A DNA stretch of 64,000 nt, taken from NCBI GenBank assembly GCA_944474755.1, contig OX104118.1, forward strand, positions 75,223,865 through 75,287,864, in the 5' to 3' direction. This DNA is from Limnoperna fortunei. Lineage: Eukaryota > Mollusca > Bivalvia > Mytilida > Modiolidae. Shown here in pieces: positions 1 through 14,500 of the stretch. Made by a program: the position numbers and the translations under genes. The notes beneath the pieces are model-generated. The model did no database searches. It saw only the letters and a program-made list of their open reading frames with translations, and had not been told where the DNA came from. Each line of letters starts with the position of its first letter. The first letter of the stretch is position 1.

Positions 1-299
1 TATTTTGCATTCTATTGTTTTGAAAAATGTTTTAATAAAGCATTTTGGTTTGATTCTTATGTATGGCTTTCATGTAATTATTATGGACAATTAGAGATAT
101 AGAAAAAATAAATAAAATAGGAAATTGTATTAAAACATTCACTCAATAAAGCTTAGTATGATAATATATGTATATCATTTTTAAATTTAGTATAAAATGA
201 TTGAAGTTAACAATTTTATTTGGTATTCTGCAGTTAATATGACAAATAACAAAACTAAAATTGCTCTCCTTTTACCCCTATCTTAATATTTTTAGAATT

Positions 300-660
300 C
301 TCCACAAAAATCAAAATCTTTTTTGGCCTCAGGGCCAATCTCCATTATGTGTTCAAATATCCTATTAAATATGAATGCTGTAGCTTCATAGCTGATAGCC
401 AGAGGAAAAACATGTATCCCTTCATGGCCTGCAACCAGCAAACTGAATAAGTCCAACAATATCTAATTTTAAGAAAATTTAATAAAAATCTTAATCTTTT
501 GGCCCTCAGCACACATTCATTATGTGTACAAACATCCTACAACACATAAATGCTGCAGCTCTAAAACTGAATGAGAACATGGTCAGACATAACATGTACC
601 CTTTTCTCAAGTTATCTGACAATCACACTGACCAATTCCAACCATCTCGAGTATTAAGTA
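300..660. repeat. two-copy ~175-bp tandem repeat
   Basis: The block around CATTATGTGT at 343 recurs at 518, with matching stretches before (AATCTT..TTTTGGCC) and after (ATGAATGCTG against ATAAATGCTG). The unit size is like the HINE cores elsewhere, but no hairpin end was found. Confidence 0.6.
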
Positions 661-1513
661 TTATATTCCCTAAAATCACAGCGTTTCCGTTAACGTTTGT
701 GCACATTGTATGCATGCATAAACAATATTTTTGACCCCCAACAATAATACCCAGAGACATCATGACGCTTGAAAAAATTTATTAAATGTACAACCCAATA
801 GTATATGCAGTTAACCCTAAACATAAAGATTTGTAGAAAACATATCATTTGGTATCCTTTGTGTTGCTGTCTAAGGAGAACAATTTTTTTAATGGCTACC
901 TGAGTGTAATGACTTCCAAAAATCCTTGAACTTCATCTTCAACATTAATGACAAAGTTTGATATATGAGTGGAACAATGCGCTTCCTAACTTCGATTACA
1001 TTTTTCTTTTATTAAGGCAACACTTTTTTTAACTAATACACAGTCAATTAGCGGTGATAAAATGGATAAGAGTGTTCCAAATGTGCATGATGAGAACAAT
1101 TGTTTTTGAACCAGGAACAAAGTTATTTCAATGCAAAACATGACAAAATACTGAGAAGAGCAATTTTTTGTCTTTTCCAAAATCTTTCAGAGATTGGCTA
1201 TAAAATGACCTATGTGTACTGATGATCATATTCTTGCCAAAAATATATTATCTGCTATGCACTAGGATATTTATTAAAGTTTCAACACAGTTGTTGTTAT
1301 TTTCAGCTGTTCAATTGCTTCGCAGATCTTTTACATGTAAATTTGTTATAGAAACTAAACAGATCAAAATAAAGTTTTCATATCTTTTCTTAGCTGTGTT
1401 TCCAAAGTAGTCGCACCAAAACATGAATTTTTCTTAATTCTGGTTGTTAATTTAACAAGTGTACTTGTGAGCTAATGCTCACTAGTTGATTAGCTCACTG
1501 GTGCTCACTAGTG

Positions 1514-1732
1514 ATACCCCAGCAAAAAAGTATTCGCTAAACAGGAAGTAGATGACCAAGGAGCATAAATTCGCTATACACCATATGGTACTATAGGATA
1601 AAGCAATATGCAAAATATCACACTTCTACATGATAAAGTTGCTTGGAAAAGTGCAATGGAAATTTTTGTTACGGACGAATTGACAGACAAGGGTAAAACA
1701 GAATACCCCACTCTTCTTCGACGCTGGGGTAT
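1514..1732 (+). mobile_element. single-unit HINE-like element with 10-bp subterminal inverted repeats
   Basis: Starts ATACCCCAGC and ends GCTGGGGTAT, an exact inverted pair. The 3' end can fold (ATACCCCA ... TGGGGTAT, 1703-1732). A short GGACGAATTGACAGAC stretch precedes it, as in pearl-type elements. Only one core unit is present. A preceding AGCTCACTGGTGCTCACTAGTG block may belong to it. Confidence 0.65.
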
Positions 1733-2410
1733 AATTAAAGTAATAATATACTATGTTCATGTTTGATACTATCAAACTCTTTTTTCATAAATAATTCCTT
1801 TGAAATCATGTGTATTAGGATGCGAAACACCAAAACAAAAGAACATTTTTTTTCATACATTAGATATTCATGCATTATTTCAGAGGTATACATTCATGTA
1901 GAAATCATATTACAATCTCTCTAATATTTTTTAAGGCAATGATATTGTTTGCTTCCACTTGCAACATTGTTGGATAAAAGTTTTTTGATATCAAAACTTA
2001 TCATTAAAACTTATCATTAAAATGACCATTAAAAATTGTATTGACTCCCTTAACCCAGAAGCCAAGGGTCATCACGACCCCTAGATTTAAAAAGGAAAAA
2101 GTAAATATAAATAATGAAGATGGTATTGAACAGAAACACCACATAATAGCTAAAGATGTTATTATAAATACTAAAGTTCTCAAAGATGTGTCAATTATCT
2201 CATGACTCCTGATATACAACAAAACACTAAATATTTTATCAGAGTTATAACTACAACACTTCAGATCATTTCCCCTTCTTTCATATGTAACATGATTCAT
2301 GCTGACATGAAAATATAATAAAATATTTTAATAGTGTCTTATAACCTCAACTGTACATAATAATTGCTAGTATGATGGTGGATACATTGTTTATTAACAT
2401 TAAAATTTAC

Positions 2411-2547
2411 CTTGTTCGGCTAGTCTGTACAAGATTATTCCAAGATGTTCTACACTGAGATAATCCGACACACTGGATGATATGGAGGTCAAAAATGATT
2501 CCCATAGATCTTTCAATGCTTTCTTTAGTTTTTCAATCTTATTCTCA
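2411..2547 (-). CDS. RNF213-like: RNF213-like exon 14, last in window
   Basis: 137-nt exon after TTATATTTTTAG. Reads ENKIEKLKKALKDLW then SISSSVSDYLSVEHLG and ILYRLAEQ, ending one base into a codon before GTAAATTTTA. The DYLSVEHLG segment is characteristic of the family. No following exon could be found in 1-2,410. Confidence 0.92.
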
Positions 2548-5500
2548 CTAAAAATATAACTTATTCCTTATGAAAATATCATTTAAATAATATATCAAGA
2601 GGAGATAAACCATACAAAAAACCCCACCATCTCACCATTATACAGTTCAGGGTCAACTGGCCACCCAGCCAAATAGTTCCTTAAAAATGTAAAATTCAAT
2701 AAAACTTCATTGGCAATGTTTAATTTTTAATGAATTGCTAATAACTATATGTAGAGTCTTAAATAAAAGCTGAAGAGGCATATTGTAAAGGACAAGTGTC
2801 ATGTTTGAGATATGTGTATGAATATGGTGATGTTGACAGAGTGATAAGACTAGAGATTTACCTCCAGCACATTGTTTCTCCAAGGTACAAAGCAGGCATT
2901 TTAAGTAATTTGAGTTAGGGGTTAATTTGCAAAAAAATTCTAAGATCATTGTAAAATTTGAAAACAAGTTTTCATGCTTGGCATTTATATATGCCATGTG
3001 GAAATGTGTAATCATATACGTTTAGATTGCAGCTTCCAAAATAACCATATTTGATTGAGGTCTAAATAAACTATATAACGAGACCTCAATATATCACTAA
3101 AAAACTGAAGGAATGATTTCAATTTTTGAACATGTTATATGATGTAACATTTTCAGGGTCATTTTACTCTCTACATTTTAAAACTGCAAATGTGGTAAAA
3201 TGCATAACAAGGCCCTAACCATATTATTATTGTATAACATGCTCAAAAAATGAAATCATTCCTTATTGTTTATTGTCAGGAAAAGAACACTGCCTGAAAT
3301 TCATTAAATAAATTCATAACATAAGCATTTGAACTGAATGTTACGCAGAGTAATTATTTCCTTAGAAACGCAAATGAAAATAAAGCCTTTGTGTCACATG
3401 GATGATTCCCCAAACAAACTAGGTAATACAGTATAATCAGAGTTGCTGGATGTTCCACAACCAATTACAATTTGGGATAAAAATCTTAGTAAATTATAGA
3501 ACACTAAATTACAAAAAAAATTAAGAAAAACAAATACATTGTAACAGAACACAAATATGAGGGAATAAACTACTGGTTTGAAACAGTCACATCAAACAGC
3601 CAGCTTGAACCAATAAATCAATCATTAATGGGTTATGTATAAAACATTAAATTTTTTCTATATGTTTGTTTTATTTCAGGAAAGGGCGTAATCAGAAATT
3701 CTTTCAGCAGAGGATTTTTTCAGTGTTTAATGTTTACATCCCACACAATTAACAAATAAAACACTATTTATATTAGAAATAATGATTTATTGATGTTTAT
3801 ACTAATATTTCATCAGACAGTCTCTTATCAATGCTGCTTTTAAAAGCTCTGCTGCATGATTGGTATTTCATTGAGGGAGGGTTATTTTCTTTGTAAGAAT
3901 ATTCTCACAGTATCATTCACATTAAAGATTGTAGATAGGTTCCATCTTAAGTTTTAATTTACTCATCGAGTCTTAGCAAGTTTTTTCCCGCTTGCCATCC
4001 CTTTCCCCCTCACAATTTATAAAGATGTGCTCAAATTGAATGGAACATGTTATGTTGCCAGGGTATTGATATGTTTGCTAAGTAGTATTATACACCGCAA
4101 AAAGTTCTTTTCTGACACATTACTGTGTTCCGCACATAATCAGATTTTACCACTGCATTGAATTAATTTTAACTAAAAGTGTCTACCTTAAACAATTTGT
4201 TATATATTACCACTAGGAAGTCAGTCGATACTAGGAATTGCTTACCAAGGCACTCTGGGTAAAGTAGTCTGGTGACTACTACACATCAGCTCAGTCACTC
4301 TATGTAGATGCATTCTTCTTTCAGTAATGTGCATAACTAAGATACTGTGTTTTTGGTAGCATATTATACTTAGAAGCCTGAGAACATATTTTTTGTCTTG
4401 TGACAATGGAAGTAACTAACTATCGTTAAATTTTATTAAGTAAGTTTCTTTAGAAAAAAATTCCACTCCGCATTGCACACAAATTGCCATACAAATTGCT
4501 CAGAGTATTAAGTATAATTAGTTAAGCAACATAGCATTTTAGCTGTAAGAGCGCAAATATTTTGTTAAATCATTTTATTCATAATCTTGTGCATTATTTG
4601 TAGCTATAATTAGCTCCTGCACTTAGTTTATCACAAATGGAATTATAGGAATAGTGTCAAGGTTACAGCATGATTTGTACATTCTGGAAAGTATTACTTG
4701 TCATAAATCACACAGATCATATACAAATTCACACACAATCCTCATGAATCTACAGTTCTTGTTATAGCTCAGCAAGGTTACCGTAGATGCTCGCTTAAAA
4801 GTCGGTCCGCATATAAGTCGGGGGGTCTTTTTGGGCCTTAAAATTTGGTATTTTGCTGTTGACCCTCGTATAAGTCGGTCGGAAGACAGACATGTTGACA
4901 TGAGGTCAGAATCAAATAAAAATTACAAATTTTTGAATAAAAATCATTATATCAGTAAAACTTCTTGTTTATTATTTGTTTCTCATGTTTTATGAGTTAA
5001 ATATCGCTTGTCATCTATCTTAAGTGGTTGTTTACATTAGTGTACACGTGTTTTGAAAAAATGTAAACGTATCTCCCTAAATTTGCTATGACTAAAAATC
5101 ATAAAAAAGACAAACACAAGTAAATAGACAAATATTCATTTTCGTAATTATTTAATAGTTAAAGCAGAGTTTTTAAAATAAATGAAAGCTAAAATACAAA
5201 ATATAAAGGAATATGGTTTGTAAATTAAAATAATAATTGATGAAAAAAACGAATTCTGTAGCATATATGTATTAGTTAGTTTATCTTAATTTCCGGTTTT
5301 TAGTTGTATCATGACATCACCGGATGTATTATGCAATACATACAAATAAATCGATACTTGTGTAAACAGTGTTAAATACGAATGGAAAAATGGAAACTGG
5401 ATAAAATAAACAATACACAAGTAAAAAAAATCTTTATTAATGTCTTAAACATACTTTATTTAGCATAACTAATCACGTATCTGTCTATTTTCGTCTTTAT

Positions 5501-8500
5501 AGTTGGCGATCTATGTACGGCCTTCAAACTTCGACCAGAATTATTTCCTCTTGTGGTATGACTCGCTTAAAAGTCGGAACCCTCTTCTAAAACCAAATTT
5601 TAACTCCCAATTTCCCGACTTATTTGCGAGTATGTACGGTAACTATTCAGAAATATGGTTGTAAAAAAATTTTATTTGACTTGTTAAATACTTGAGTATG
5701 GATTTGTATCATAAACTTAATTTCAATTACAATCAGCATACTTGTTAATTTGTTATCACATTTACGGTTGAATTATTTGCTTTTGATAACTAAATTTGTA
5801 AACTTTACAGTACATTTATTGTTTTAAATGTGTTATTCATCCTCCTGAGACCACCAGATTGAAAAGATCTTCATCATATTAGATTCTATGACTTTATTGT
5901 TTCATTATACATACAAGTGAATCCACTTGTTAATCTTCCACTGACAAGTTCACAAAACTTCTAAATACTTAGATACATGTACTTACACCTTTAATAATCA
6001 TATTTATTTTATCTGTCAGCATCAAATCTAGCCAAAAATGTTAACCATTCTTATCTCATGTATATTCTTTATGAAGAATTATGTTTTGTGAAGATGTTTT
6101 CAACAGTTTATTTCTAGTTTCATGTACTGCTTATGTTTTATTGACAAACGCCCGGGAAACTAGATTTTATTTTTTTATAGGAATTTCAACCTGTTTGATA
6201 AACTACAAAATCATATGTTTGCCATACTGGTGAGAAAGTCATGCATTGTTGACAATGATAGGGATAACATATTAACAAGGGGTACATATTCTGTCTATAG
6301 ATTCTTATAGATTTTCATATTCATAACAGGGACAGTGATAAGTATGGTGAGATTTACTGGGTTTATGGTCAGAATGACAATGACTCTGGTATTTGTGTTA
6401 GATTGGATAAGGTGATTTTACTACTGGTACAAAGCAAATTGACAGATCATTTAGTATGTATTTGTTCCTGGTGGAAATCAGAGGGACATAATAAGTGCTG
6501 GTGAAGGGCTCATTAGTGACAAGAATTAAGCAACTTTGAACCTGTATTTTCTTAGCTTAAATTGTAACAGATGATTTGAATGAACAAACTTAAGTAAGTG
6601 TTGGTTTAGTATTAGATGATTCACAAATATTTTGTCTCATAAAACTAATTATCTAGAAAGCCTTTTACCTTTCAAGGAGGAATACAGACTGTATTTACAG
6701 AATACAAGTACCATTGGCTTTACAATGTTATTTTCCATATGGGGGAGGGTACCCCAATTTAATTATTATTTGTTGAATGACAAAGTTAATTTAATGTTTA
6801 ATTAAAAGAGATTACCTATGTTAAAGAATAGGTGGTTCATTTGGTGTAATTAAAAATATACAGTTTGCTTTTCTAACTGAGTCATTTTTTTTAAATTTCC
6901 TCGAGGTGCCCCAACGTATTCGAAATTCGATTTCTTCCTTCAAAATGTGTTTAAAACTCCTTTATTGTTTAATTTCATATCAAAGATTGAATTTCTTTCC
7001 AAAATATATTTACTTTAACAATCATTATTGACCAATCAGGTTTAACATGATAGTTTTTTCCTGCTTTACTTTGTGCTGACATAAAATGGCGGCTCCCATA
7101 TCGTTATGCATTTGTTCATCGATACCTATAGATACACTCTGTAATCATGTGATTACTAAGAGTTTCCTAGTTTAGATATCATGATTGAATATATGCTTAA
7201 AAATTATATTTTGTTCAAATAAGGTTAAATACCACTGTCAGCAACTTTCCAGATATATTGTTATTGGGGAAGGAAGTTAGAGTACCTAGTAAAAAGAAAA
7301 CTTTGGCAGGAAAAATTCAGCAATCCCACCTGCAATATTAATTTCACAGTGAAAACTTTCCTCCAGATTTACACTGGAATGTATATCATTAGGAAGTAAT
7401 CTTGGAAAGGTATATGTCAGGGGAAGATAATCCAATTAGTATTTAGTCATTCATAAAACAACTATAAATTGAACAAAATGTTCAATTTGATCATGTATTT
7501 TTCAGTTCTAGCCACATGACAGAATTTTAAAAAGTTAATACAAATTGCGCTGTAACTTCAGGAGCATTAAGTCCTCATTAAGAAAATTCCACATGCTTAT
7601 GTAATCAGATATAATTTTAATGGAATAGTTGTTATGTAAATGATTTCTTAATACAGATTTGTAGATTCTAAAATGTCATCTCATTTATTCATTACCGAGA
7701 TTCATATGTATTTGCAACTGATTACACAGATGTAAATCTCTTTATATAATTATGTGTTGATTTGTAAGATACTTAATACTGTAAAGAAAGATATTTTTGC
7801 ATTGTTTTTATTATTGCAGATAAGCTCAAAATTATAAAACCTTGCAATTCTACTTTTGTTCTTCCATTGACAAAGTGTGCTTGATTTATTGCGTTGAACA
7901 AGAACATTACTTTGCGCACTTTTCAATAAAGTTTATACAGATATTTCCTCTCTAATGAGTAAATGTAAAGAAACTGAATCTAATTTTTATGTGTTCATTT
8001 ATTAAGGATTGTTTTCAATTGTTGGTTAGATTATTGGATATAAATGACCTTGGGTCGATTTACGCTGAATAAATCACGAAGCAAAAAAAACAAACCTTAT
8101 ATTTTAAATTCTAATAGTAAAAATGAAGTAACAAGAACAATATTTTACAAGTAATCCAATAATATTTGCAATTCACAATTTAAGTGTCTTCACTTGTTTT
8201 TTGCGGAAGAATTCATGTATAGTCAACGTCATCAATACATCTTATTATGACGTCACAATCAGTCAGACGTGCTAAAAAACGAAGTATTTAAACGAAATTA
8301 AAATATTATAATTTACTTTAAAAGAACTTTGTGCAAATAACAAGTGATGAAACCTTTTTGCAACAGGAAACTATTTTATAAACACACCCTGCTCCAGCAC
8401 CAAGCTTATATACAAGATTTCCTATCCCAGATGCAAGGGACTGATTAAGAGACCAGACTGTAAATTGGACCTCCTCAATAGGAACTTCTGCAGGCTGGTC

Positions 8501-11500
8501 AACTTCCATGTGTTCAAAGTTACCGTTATTGTCCATACACCATACTATTCCTAAAATGTTAAAATAATAAAGCTTCAGTATACTTTTTACAGTTCAAAAG
8601 ACATACAAAATTTACGTCAGGTGTAATTTCCTGCCAAATCAAGTTAAAAACAAGAAAATGTGTCTCAAATCAACACCTATTTATTGCAAGTTCACTCAAG
8701 CATGAAATAATGTCATATTGTAACTACAGTTGAACTTCAGTAGCTCGAACTCAGATGGCTCGAACACCTATCAAAGTACGGAGCTTTCCCCCTATATAAT
8801 CAATGTTAAAATTACTTCGATTTCTCGAAAACTCGAACTAAATCAGCAGTCCCAATACTAAAAATCCATTGAAAAAACCATGAATAACTCGAACTAAAAT
8901 TATTGACAGCTTGCATGACTAATTGGTCGTAAAAGGTGTAAAGATCGAAGCCATACCTGTAAAATGCCAAGCTTGATCTTTAATGATATAAACCCTAATA
9001 ATTAACCTAATTTTATCAATTTGTATTTATGTATTCCTTTGTAGGCAAATTTGTTGAAGTAGGTTTTAATTAATTTAAATGTGCGCCAATAAATTGCTAT
9101 CAAATCCGAATCGAGGCCATTGACATAATTACGTAATGCAATAATACTTATCAATCCTCGTGTATAAAATCAAACAAGAAATATAACAGTATACATTTTT
9201 ATTTTAATAAAAATCAAAATACGTACTTAAAAATAAGATTTATATATGAAATGCAATGAAGAAACACAATTTTATTAATCCAACGTTACACAGAAAATTA
9301 ACTGAAATATATAAACCGATATCGATTCCGGTTCGAACATGAATCATTTCCGGACATCACAAGCCCCGGTTTCTCGAACTCCCGATTTCTCGAACTATTT
9401 TTGTCGGCCCCTTCGAGTTCGAGCCATCGAAGTTCGACTGTATGTACCAAGTTTCATGAAGATGTCAAATCACTTTAAGAAAAATAAAAATAATAAAAGC
9501 TTCATCGCCAAGTAAGACCTGTGGTGGGACAGACTAACCAACAGACCAAACATTTATATGACCCCCACTCATTAGCAGGACATAAAACATTGCACTAGAC
9601 ATTTAGCATAAACCTAAGAGAAACATATTCTAATATTTTAACCAATTGCAATATTTATGCACTCTAGACATTTACATTTTAACTGGGATCATACTGGAGG
9701 ATTCCTACCTCAGTTGGGTATAGGGCAAGTACTTTTGTGGGGTGTTGTCAGGTTATAATAAGGAAAGTCTAATAGAGACATTGTTTGTAACATGTTTGAA
9801 GAATGCCAAACTCCTTTCATGATACAGACCCTTTTTGTAGATTTAAAAACTAGAGGCTCCCTGGAGCCTGCAATCGTTCACCTGGAACACAAATGACTTC
9901 AACTATATCTAAATTTTTGCCATTGACAGTTTCAGTCTAGTTGTTGTAGCTTTCAAGTTACTGGGCAAAAACTAAACATTTCTTCAAAAATTTTGGTTAA
10001 GTACAGTAAGGTGCCATAAGACAATTTCTGAAAATTAAATGATTTGTAGGCCCTGTCCTTTAGGTTAATTTAGTAATTTACAGTTTTACTCTAGGTGTTA
10101 TAGACTTTAATTTATAACACAAAAACTTATTATTTTTCCAAATCCGTAATTAAAGGTCAATAACTCCTATAAAGATTCATCTAACAATTTTGGACTAATC
10201 AATTATTTGTAGGCCTTGCTTTGCTGTAACCTGGTCCCCTGGTGCAATATTTTTCAATTACACCAGCTAAATGTAACCCCAGGTCACCACCAGTTTACTA
10301 CCCAGTTTGATTGGTTGTTTAAAACGCCATGTTTTAGCTAAATTTTCACGTTTTGTTCCGTCTGAAATTTCTGTCAGAATACAATTTAAATATAGTAGCT
10401 AACTACTTCTTGTTTTCCAGCTTTCGAGTTAAACTGACCATTCCCTTAGAGTTATTTCCACAATCAGAACATAAATCTATGAAAGTATTCTTTGATATAC
10501 TGTATTTTTATTTAAATTTGATTGCCGGACATTATGTCATAATGCTTAATAATCGGAAGTTACAGCTATTACTGACGGAAATTTTGAGGCATTCCGAATG
10601 TTGCACACCGGTCAAAATTTTGACCGGATTCATTGCTGGTGACCTGACTGTTATTCGAACCGGAAGTCAGCTTATGGTATTGAGAATATTTAGTCAAGAT
10701 CCCAGACTATGCTTTGCTGATCATTTGTGCCATTTACATTTTCAATCTAGCTGTTATGGCATTTAAGTTCCAAGACAAAAACTACAAATTTCACAAAAAA
10801 TTTGTATTAAAGGGCAATAACTCATATAAGGAGTCATCTGACAATTTCATACTAATTAAATGAATTGTGGGGCTTGTATTGCTGATCATTTCTGCCAGTT
10901 ACAGTTTCACTCTAGCTGTTATAGTTTTTAAGTTACAAGACAAAAGCGGAAAATTTCATAAAAAAATTGTCATTTAAGGGCAATAACTCCTATAAAGAGT
11001 CATCAGACAATTTCAGACCAATAAAGTGAATTGTAGGACTTGTATTGATGATCATTTTTGCCTTTGCAGTTTTACTCTAGTTCTTATAGTTTTCAAGTTT
11101 TATTGTAAATACTGAAAATTTTGACAAAAATCGTTTTTAAAAGGCAATAACTCCTATAGGAAGCCATTACACAACTTCACACTAATAGCAACTATTGTAG
11201 ACCTTAATGTGCTGATCAATTTGAAGTAAAGATTTTTTCTATAGCTTTATCATTTTTGAGATGTTGAGGAAAAACGTGTGTTGACACCAATGTTCTATTT
11301 TTAGTAACAACTTGTGGCCAAGTTTGAAAAAAAATTGGCCCTGTGGTTTCAGAGGAGAAGATTTCTGAAAAAGTTTATGATGGACAACGGACGACAGAAG
11401 ACGGACAACGGACGCCAAGTGATGGCAAAAGCTCACATGGACCTTTGGTCCAGGTGAGCTAAAAAGTAGGCTCACTGTAGCTACTACCGTTCAAAATGAG

Positions 11501-14500
11501 CAATTTTACTTTTGGTTTAAATCACTATGGGAAGTACCTTGTCTTCATACAGACAATGAAGTCATTGTAATTAGGTTGAAATTATTATAAATAAAGTTTT
11601 TTGTTGCCTGAACAAACGGATGTCTCCCTTGTACATAAAATTGTCAATAGAGGGAAAATGTATGTAAACAATGGAAGCTGACCTTGTATCAAACAAGGGA
11701 ATGTCTCTATGACACAGCATGTCCTACGCAGCACATATTTGACAAAACTTTCCCATTTTCACAAAGTTGTTAGTTCATGTCACAGTGTATAAGAGTACAC
11801 AGTTTCATTACGATCACACTAATGGTTTTCGAGAAATCAACTTAAATGCAAAGGTAAATTTGTAACCGATGGATGAACAGACAGAAAAATTAGATGTCTC
11901 ATAACAAAGTTTGCAGGACAAAAATTCTATAGTATCCTATAGAAAATAAGAGTTAGAGGATTTACTGAACAGTTATGATTAAGCTTGACAAACTCAGATA
12001 TGGTTTGGTGATCAACTTTTGCATGTACAGAAGTATTGAAAATAGCAATAGTCCTGACTTTGGATAGGCCTTTCCATAGATATGAACAGTTGAACAAGGT
12101 TTTATGGCAGTATGCATACCTCCATCCTCCAATATGGTTTGGTGGTATGAGAAAAATAGCAAAGAAAACCGACCGAACAACAAGAGCCAAAAGTCAAGGG
12201 ACAGTTACAAATCCGGATATAGACAAAACGCAACACAAAAACCAAATCCGCAAAAAACAGAAAGAGAGTAACCCAAACCCAATAAAAACCATGGGTGCAC
12301 TCAGGTGCTCCGGACGAGTAAGCAGTGCCTGCCTCTAATTAGACACCTGTCGAGTTACTCATTGTCATGTCTAGGGAAAAGTCAAATCCAGGAATAGGAA
12401 TCACTACCTATGACTCAGCAAACATGTCAGATCGTATTTGAGACACTGATGGTATATAATGTGATATTTCAAAGTTCAAAGGGGTATAACTCCCAGAAAA
12501 TTGACCCCTAAAAAACTGTTGTAATATGCACAGCTACATGTTAAGCCCACAATCCATATCAAAGTTTCAAAGAGTTCCATTTCTTATAGATATGTTGAAT
12601 TTGTTATGCATATTATCCATTATTTAACTGTTTTTCTGTACTTTTTTAATGTCTTCACCATTAACTTGATGTTTCTACAACAACTTATTCATTAGATTTT
12701 ACATTTTATGCATAATCATGGAATTGTTGAGGTGCATTATTTAGAAATAGATTAGTAAATAAAAAATCGAAGAATGTGTCCATGGGACACAGATGCCCCA
12801 CTAAATGAAGTCCCAAACAGGAAGTAGTTGTCCGAAAGGTCTGAAAGTCGCTTTGGAGTACAACTTATGATACTGAACCACCTGCCAAATTTCAAATTGT
12901 TCTCATGTACGGTTTCTGAGAAAAGCTTGATGGGAATTCGTACGGACGGCATGACATACGTACAATTGAAGTCCCAAACAGGAAGTAGTTGTCCGACAGG
13001 TCTGAAAGTTGCTTAGGACGTACAACTTGTGATACTGAACCACCATGCCAAATTTCAAATTGTTGTCATGTATGGTTTCTGAGAAAAGCTTGACGAGAAT
13101 TCGTACAGACAGACGGACGTACGTACAATTGAAGTCCCAAACAGGAAGTAGTTGTCCGACAGATCTGAAAGTCGCTAAGGACGTACAACTTATGATACTG
13201 AACCACCATGCCAAATTTCAAATTGTTCTCATGTACGGTTTCTGAGAAAAGCTTGACGGAAATTCATAATAAAATTATTTACATACAGTTTAGGTGTGAT
13301 GAAGGAACAAATTTCACACTGTTCATTAAACTCTTCTTTCCTCTCATTATATTCCTTTTCACCTCAATGTTGGATAATTTCACTATTATTGGTTGCACTC
13401 CTTCCCGCCTTGATGGTATGCGATGAATAGCAACTACATCTCTGTCTTCTAGCTGGACACCGAGATCCTTATGCACTTTCTGCAGCTCATCTACTTTCTT
13501 CTTTAAATCCTCTTTTTCAATAGAGAGGGCATCACATTTTTCCCGCATTTCATTTTTGAATTCCTTGACTTTCTCTTCAATTTTTGTTTCTAATGACAGT
13601 TCAAATCCTCTTACTAGTTTTTCCTCAATAACTGTAACTAGTTTTTCAAGATCACTTCTTTTAACTAAGTCTTTTGTTAAATTCTCAAGATATATTTTCT
13701 TTGTAATGCCCTCTAGGTTTGTCTTGATTTCATCAATATCTTTCTGAATGTTAATTATTCCAGTTAAGTCAAAACTAATACTATTGTTAGATTCATTAGA
13801 CAATTCAGAGTGAGTTCTTTTTGAAGGCTTAGGTTTTCCATCGTCCTTTTCCTTGTCAACTTGTGCTGCTAGTAATGTTTGAACAGTGTTCACATTCTGT
13901 ACTTTGTTGTTAGATTTACTACTTGTATTGTATGTTGTTTGTCCTCCAGGCATTTTGACAATATAATTACTATATAGTTCTTCACTTGTAGATGTTGAAA
14001 GTTACTATTATCAAATTACAATAATCCTATAGTAAGTCACATGAAAGTTATATCATCTTGATCCATACATAATTGTGCAACTGCCTATATAAGTTTCATC
14101 TCTAAAGCACTTCAGTAAAACTGGGAGCCAAATTTTAAGCTGTGAACAGTTTGGCAGCCATCTAAATCTTCCTCTATATACCAAATATTATCATCCTACC
14201 ATGCATGGTTAGAGAGGTACTGCCTTAATCGAAAAACTTTAACGTAGTCGCTGGACCGTGAAATTGAGGTCAAGGTCAGGTGACACCTACCAGACAGCCA
14301 TGTACCACTCATCAGCAACCAATATACAAGAATTTTCCCGCGTTTCGATAGTAAGAGCGGGAAAATGTTTGTATTTACGGTACATAGGTACTAATTTTTA
14401 TTTGGCGTAGTAATCGAGTAGACCGGGAAAATTGAGCGGGTATTTAAGTTTGGTTCATTTTCTAGCCGCCTTTCAGGCAGTAAACATCAAACTTAACATG

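Larger units (their letters stand above)
2548..8387. other. RNF213-like intron 13
   Basis: Besides the hairpin at 3,107 and the TIR element at 4,779, nothing could be recognised in 2,548-3,050, 3,270-4,770 and 5,645-8,387. These are AT-rich stretches without credible exons. 1-2,410 (the following intron) holds only the repeats at 300 and 1,514. Confidence 0.6.

Noticed and set aside
30..60. AATAAA near the left edge on the plus strand as a polyadenylation signal of an upstream gene.
   Set aside because: AATAAA is frequent in this AT-rich sequence and no plus-strand exon could be linked to it.
10353..10766. 137-codon frame on the plus strand.
   Set aside because: It runs through the edge of the 484-bp insertion into the host HINE unit, so it is a chance frame.
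12903..13245. Several overlapping frames, also 37419-37700 and 40978-41474.
   Set aside because: All lie in tandem HINE cores whose unit length happens to keep a frame open.
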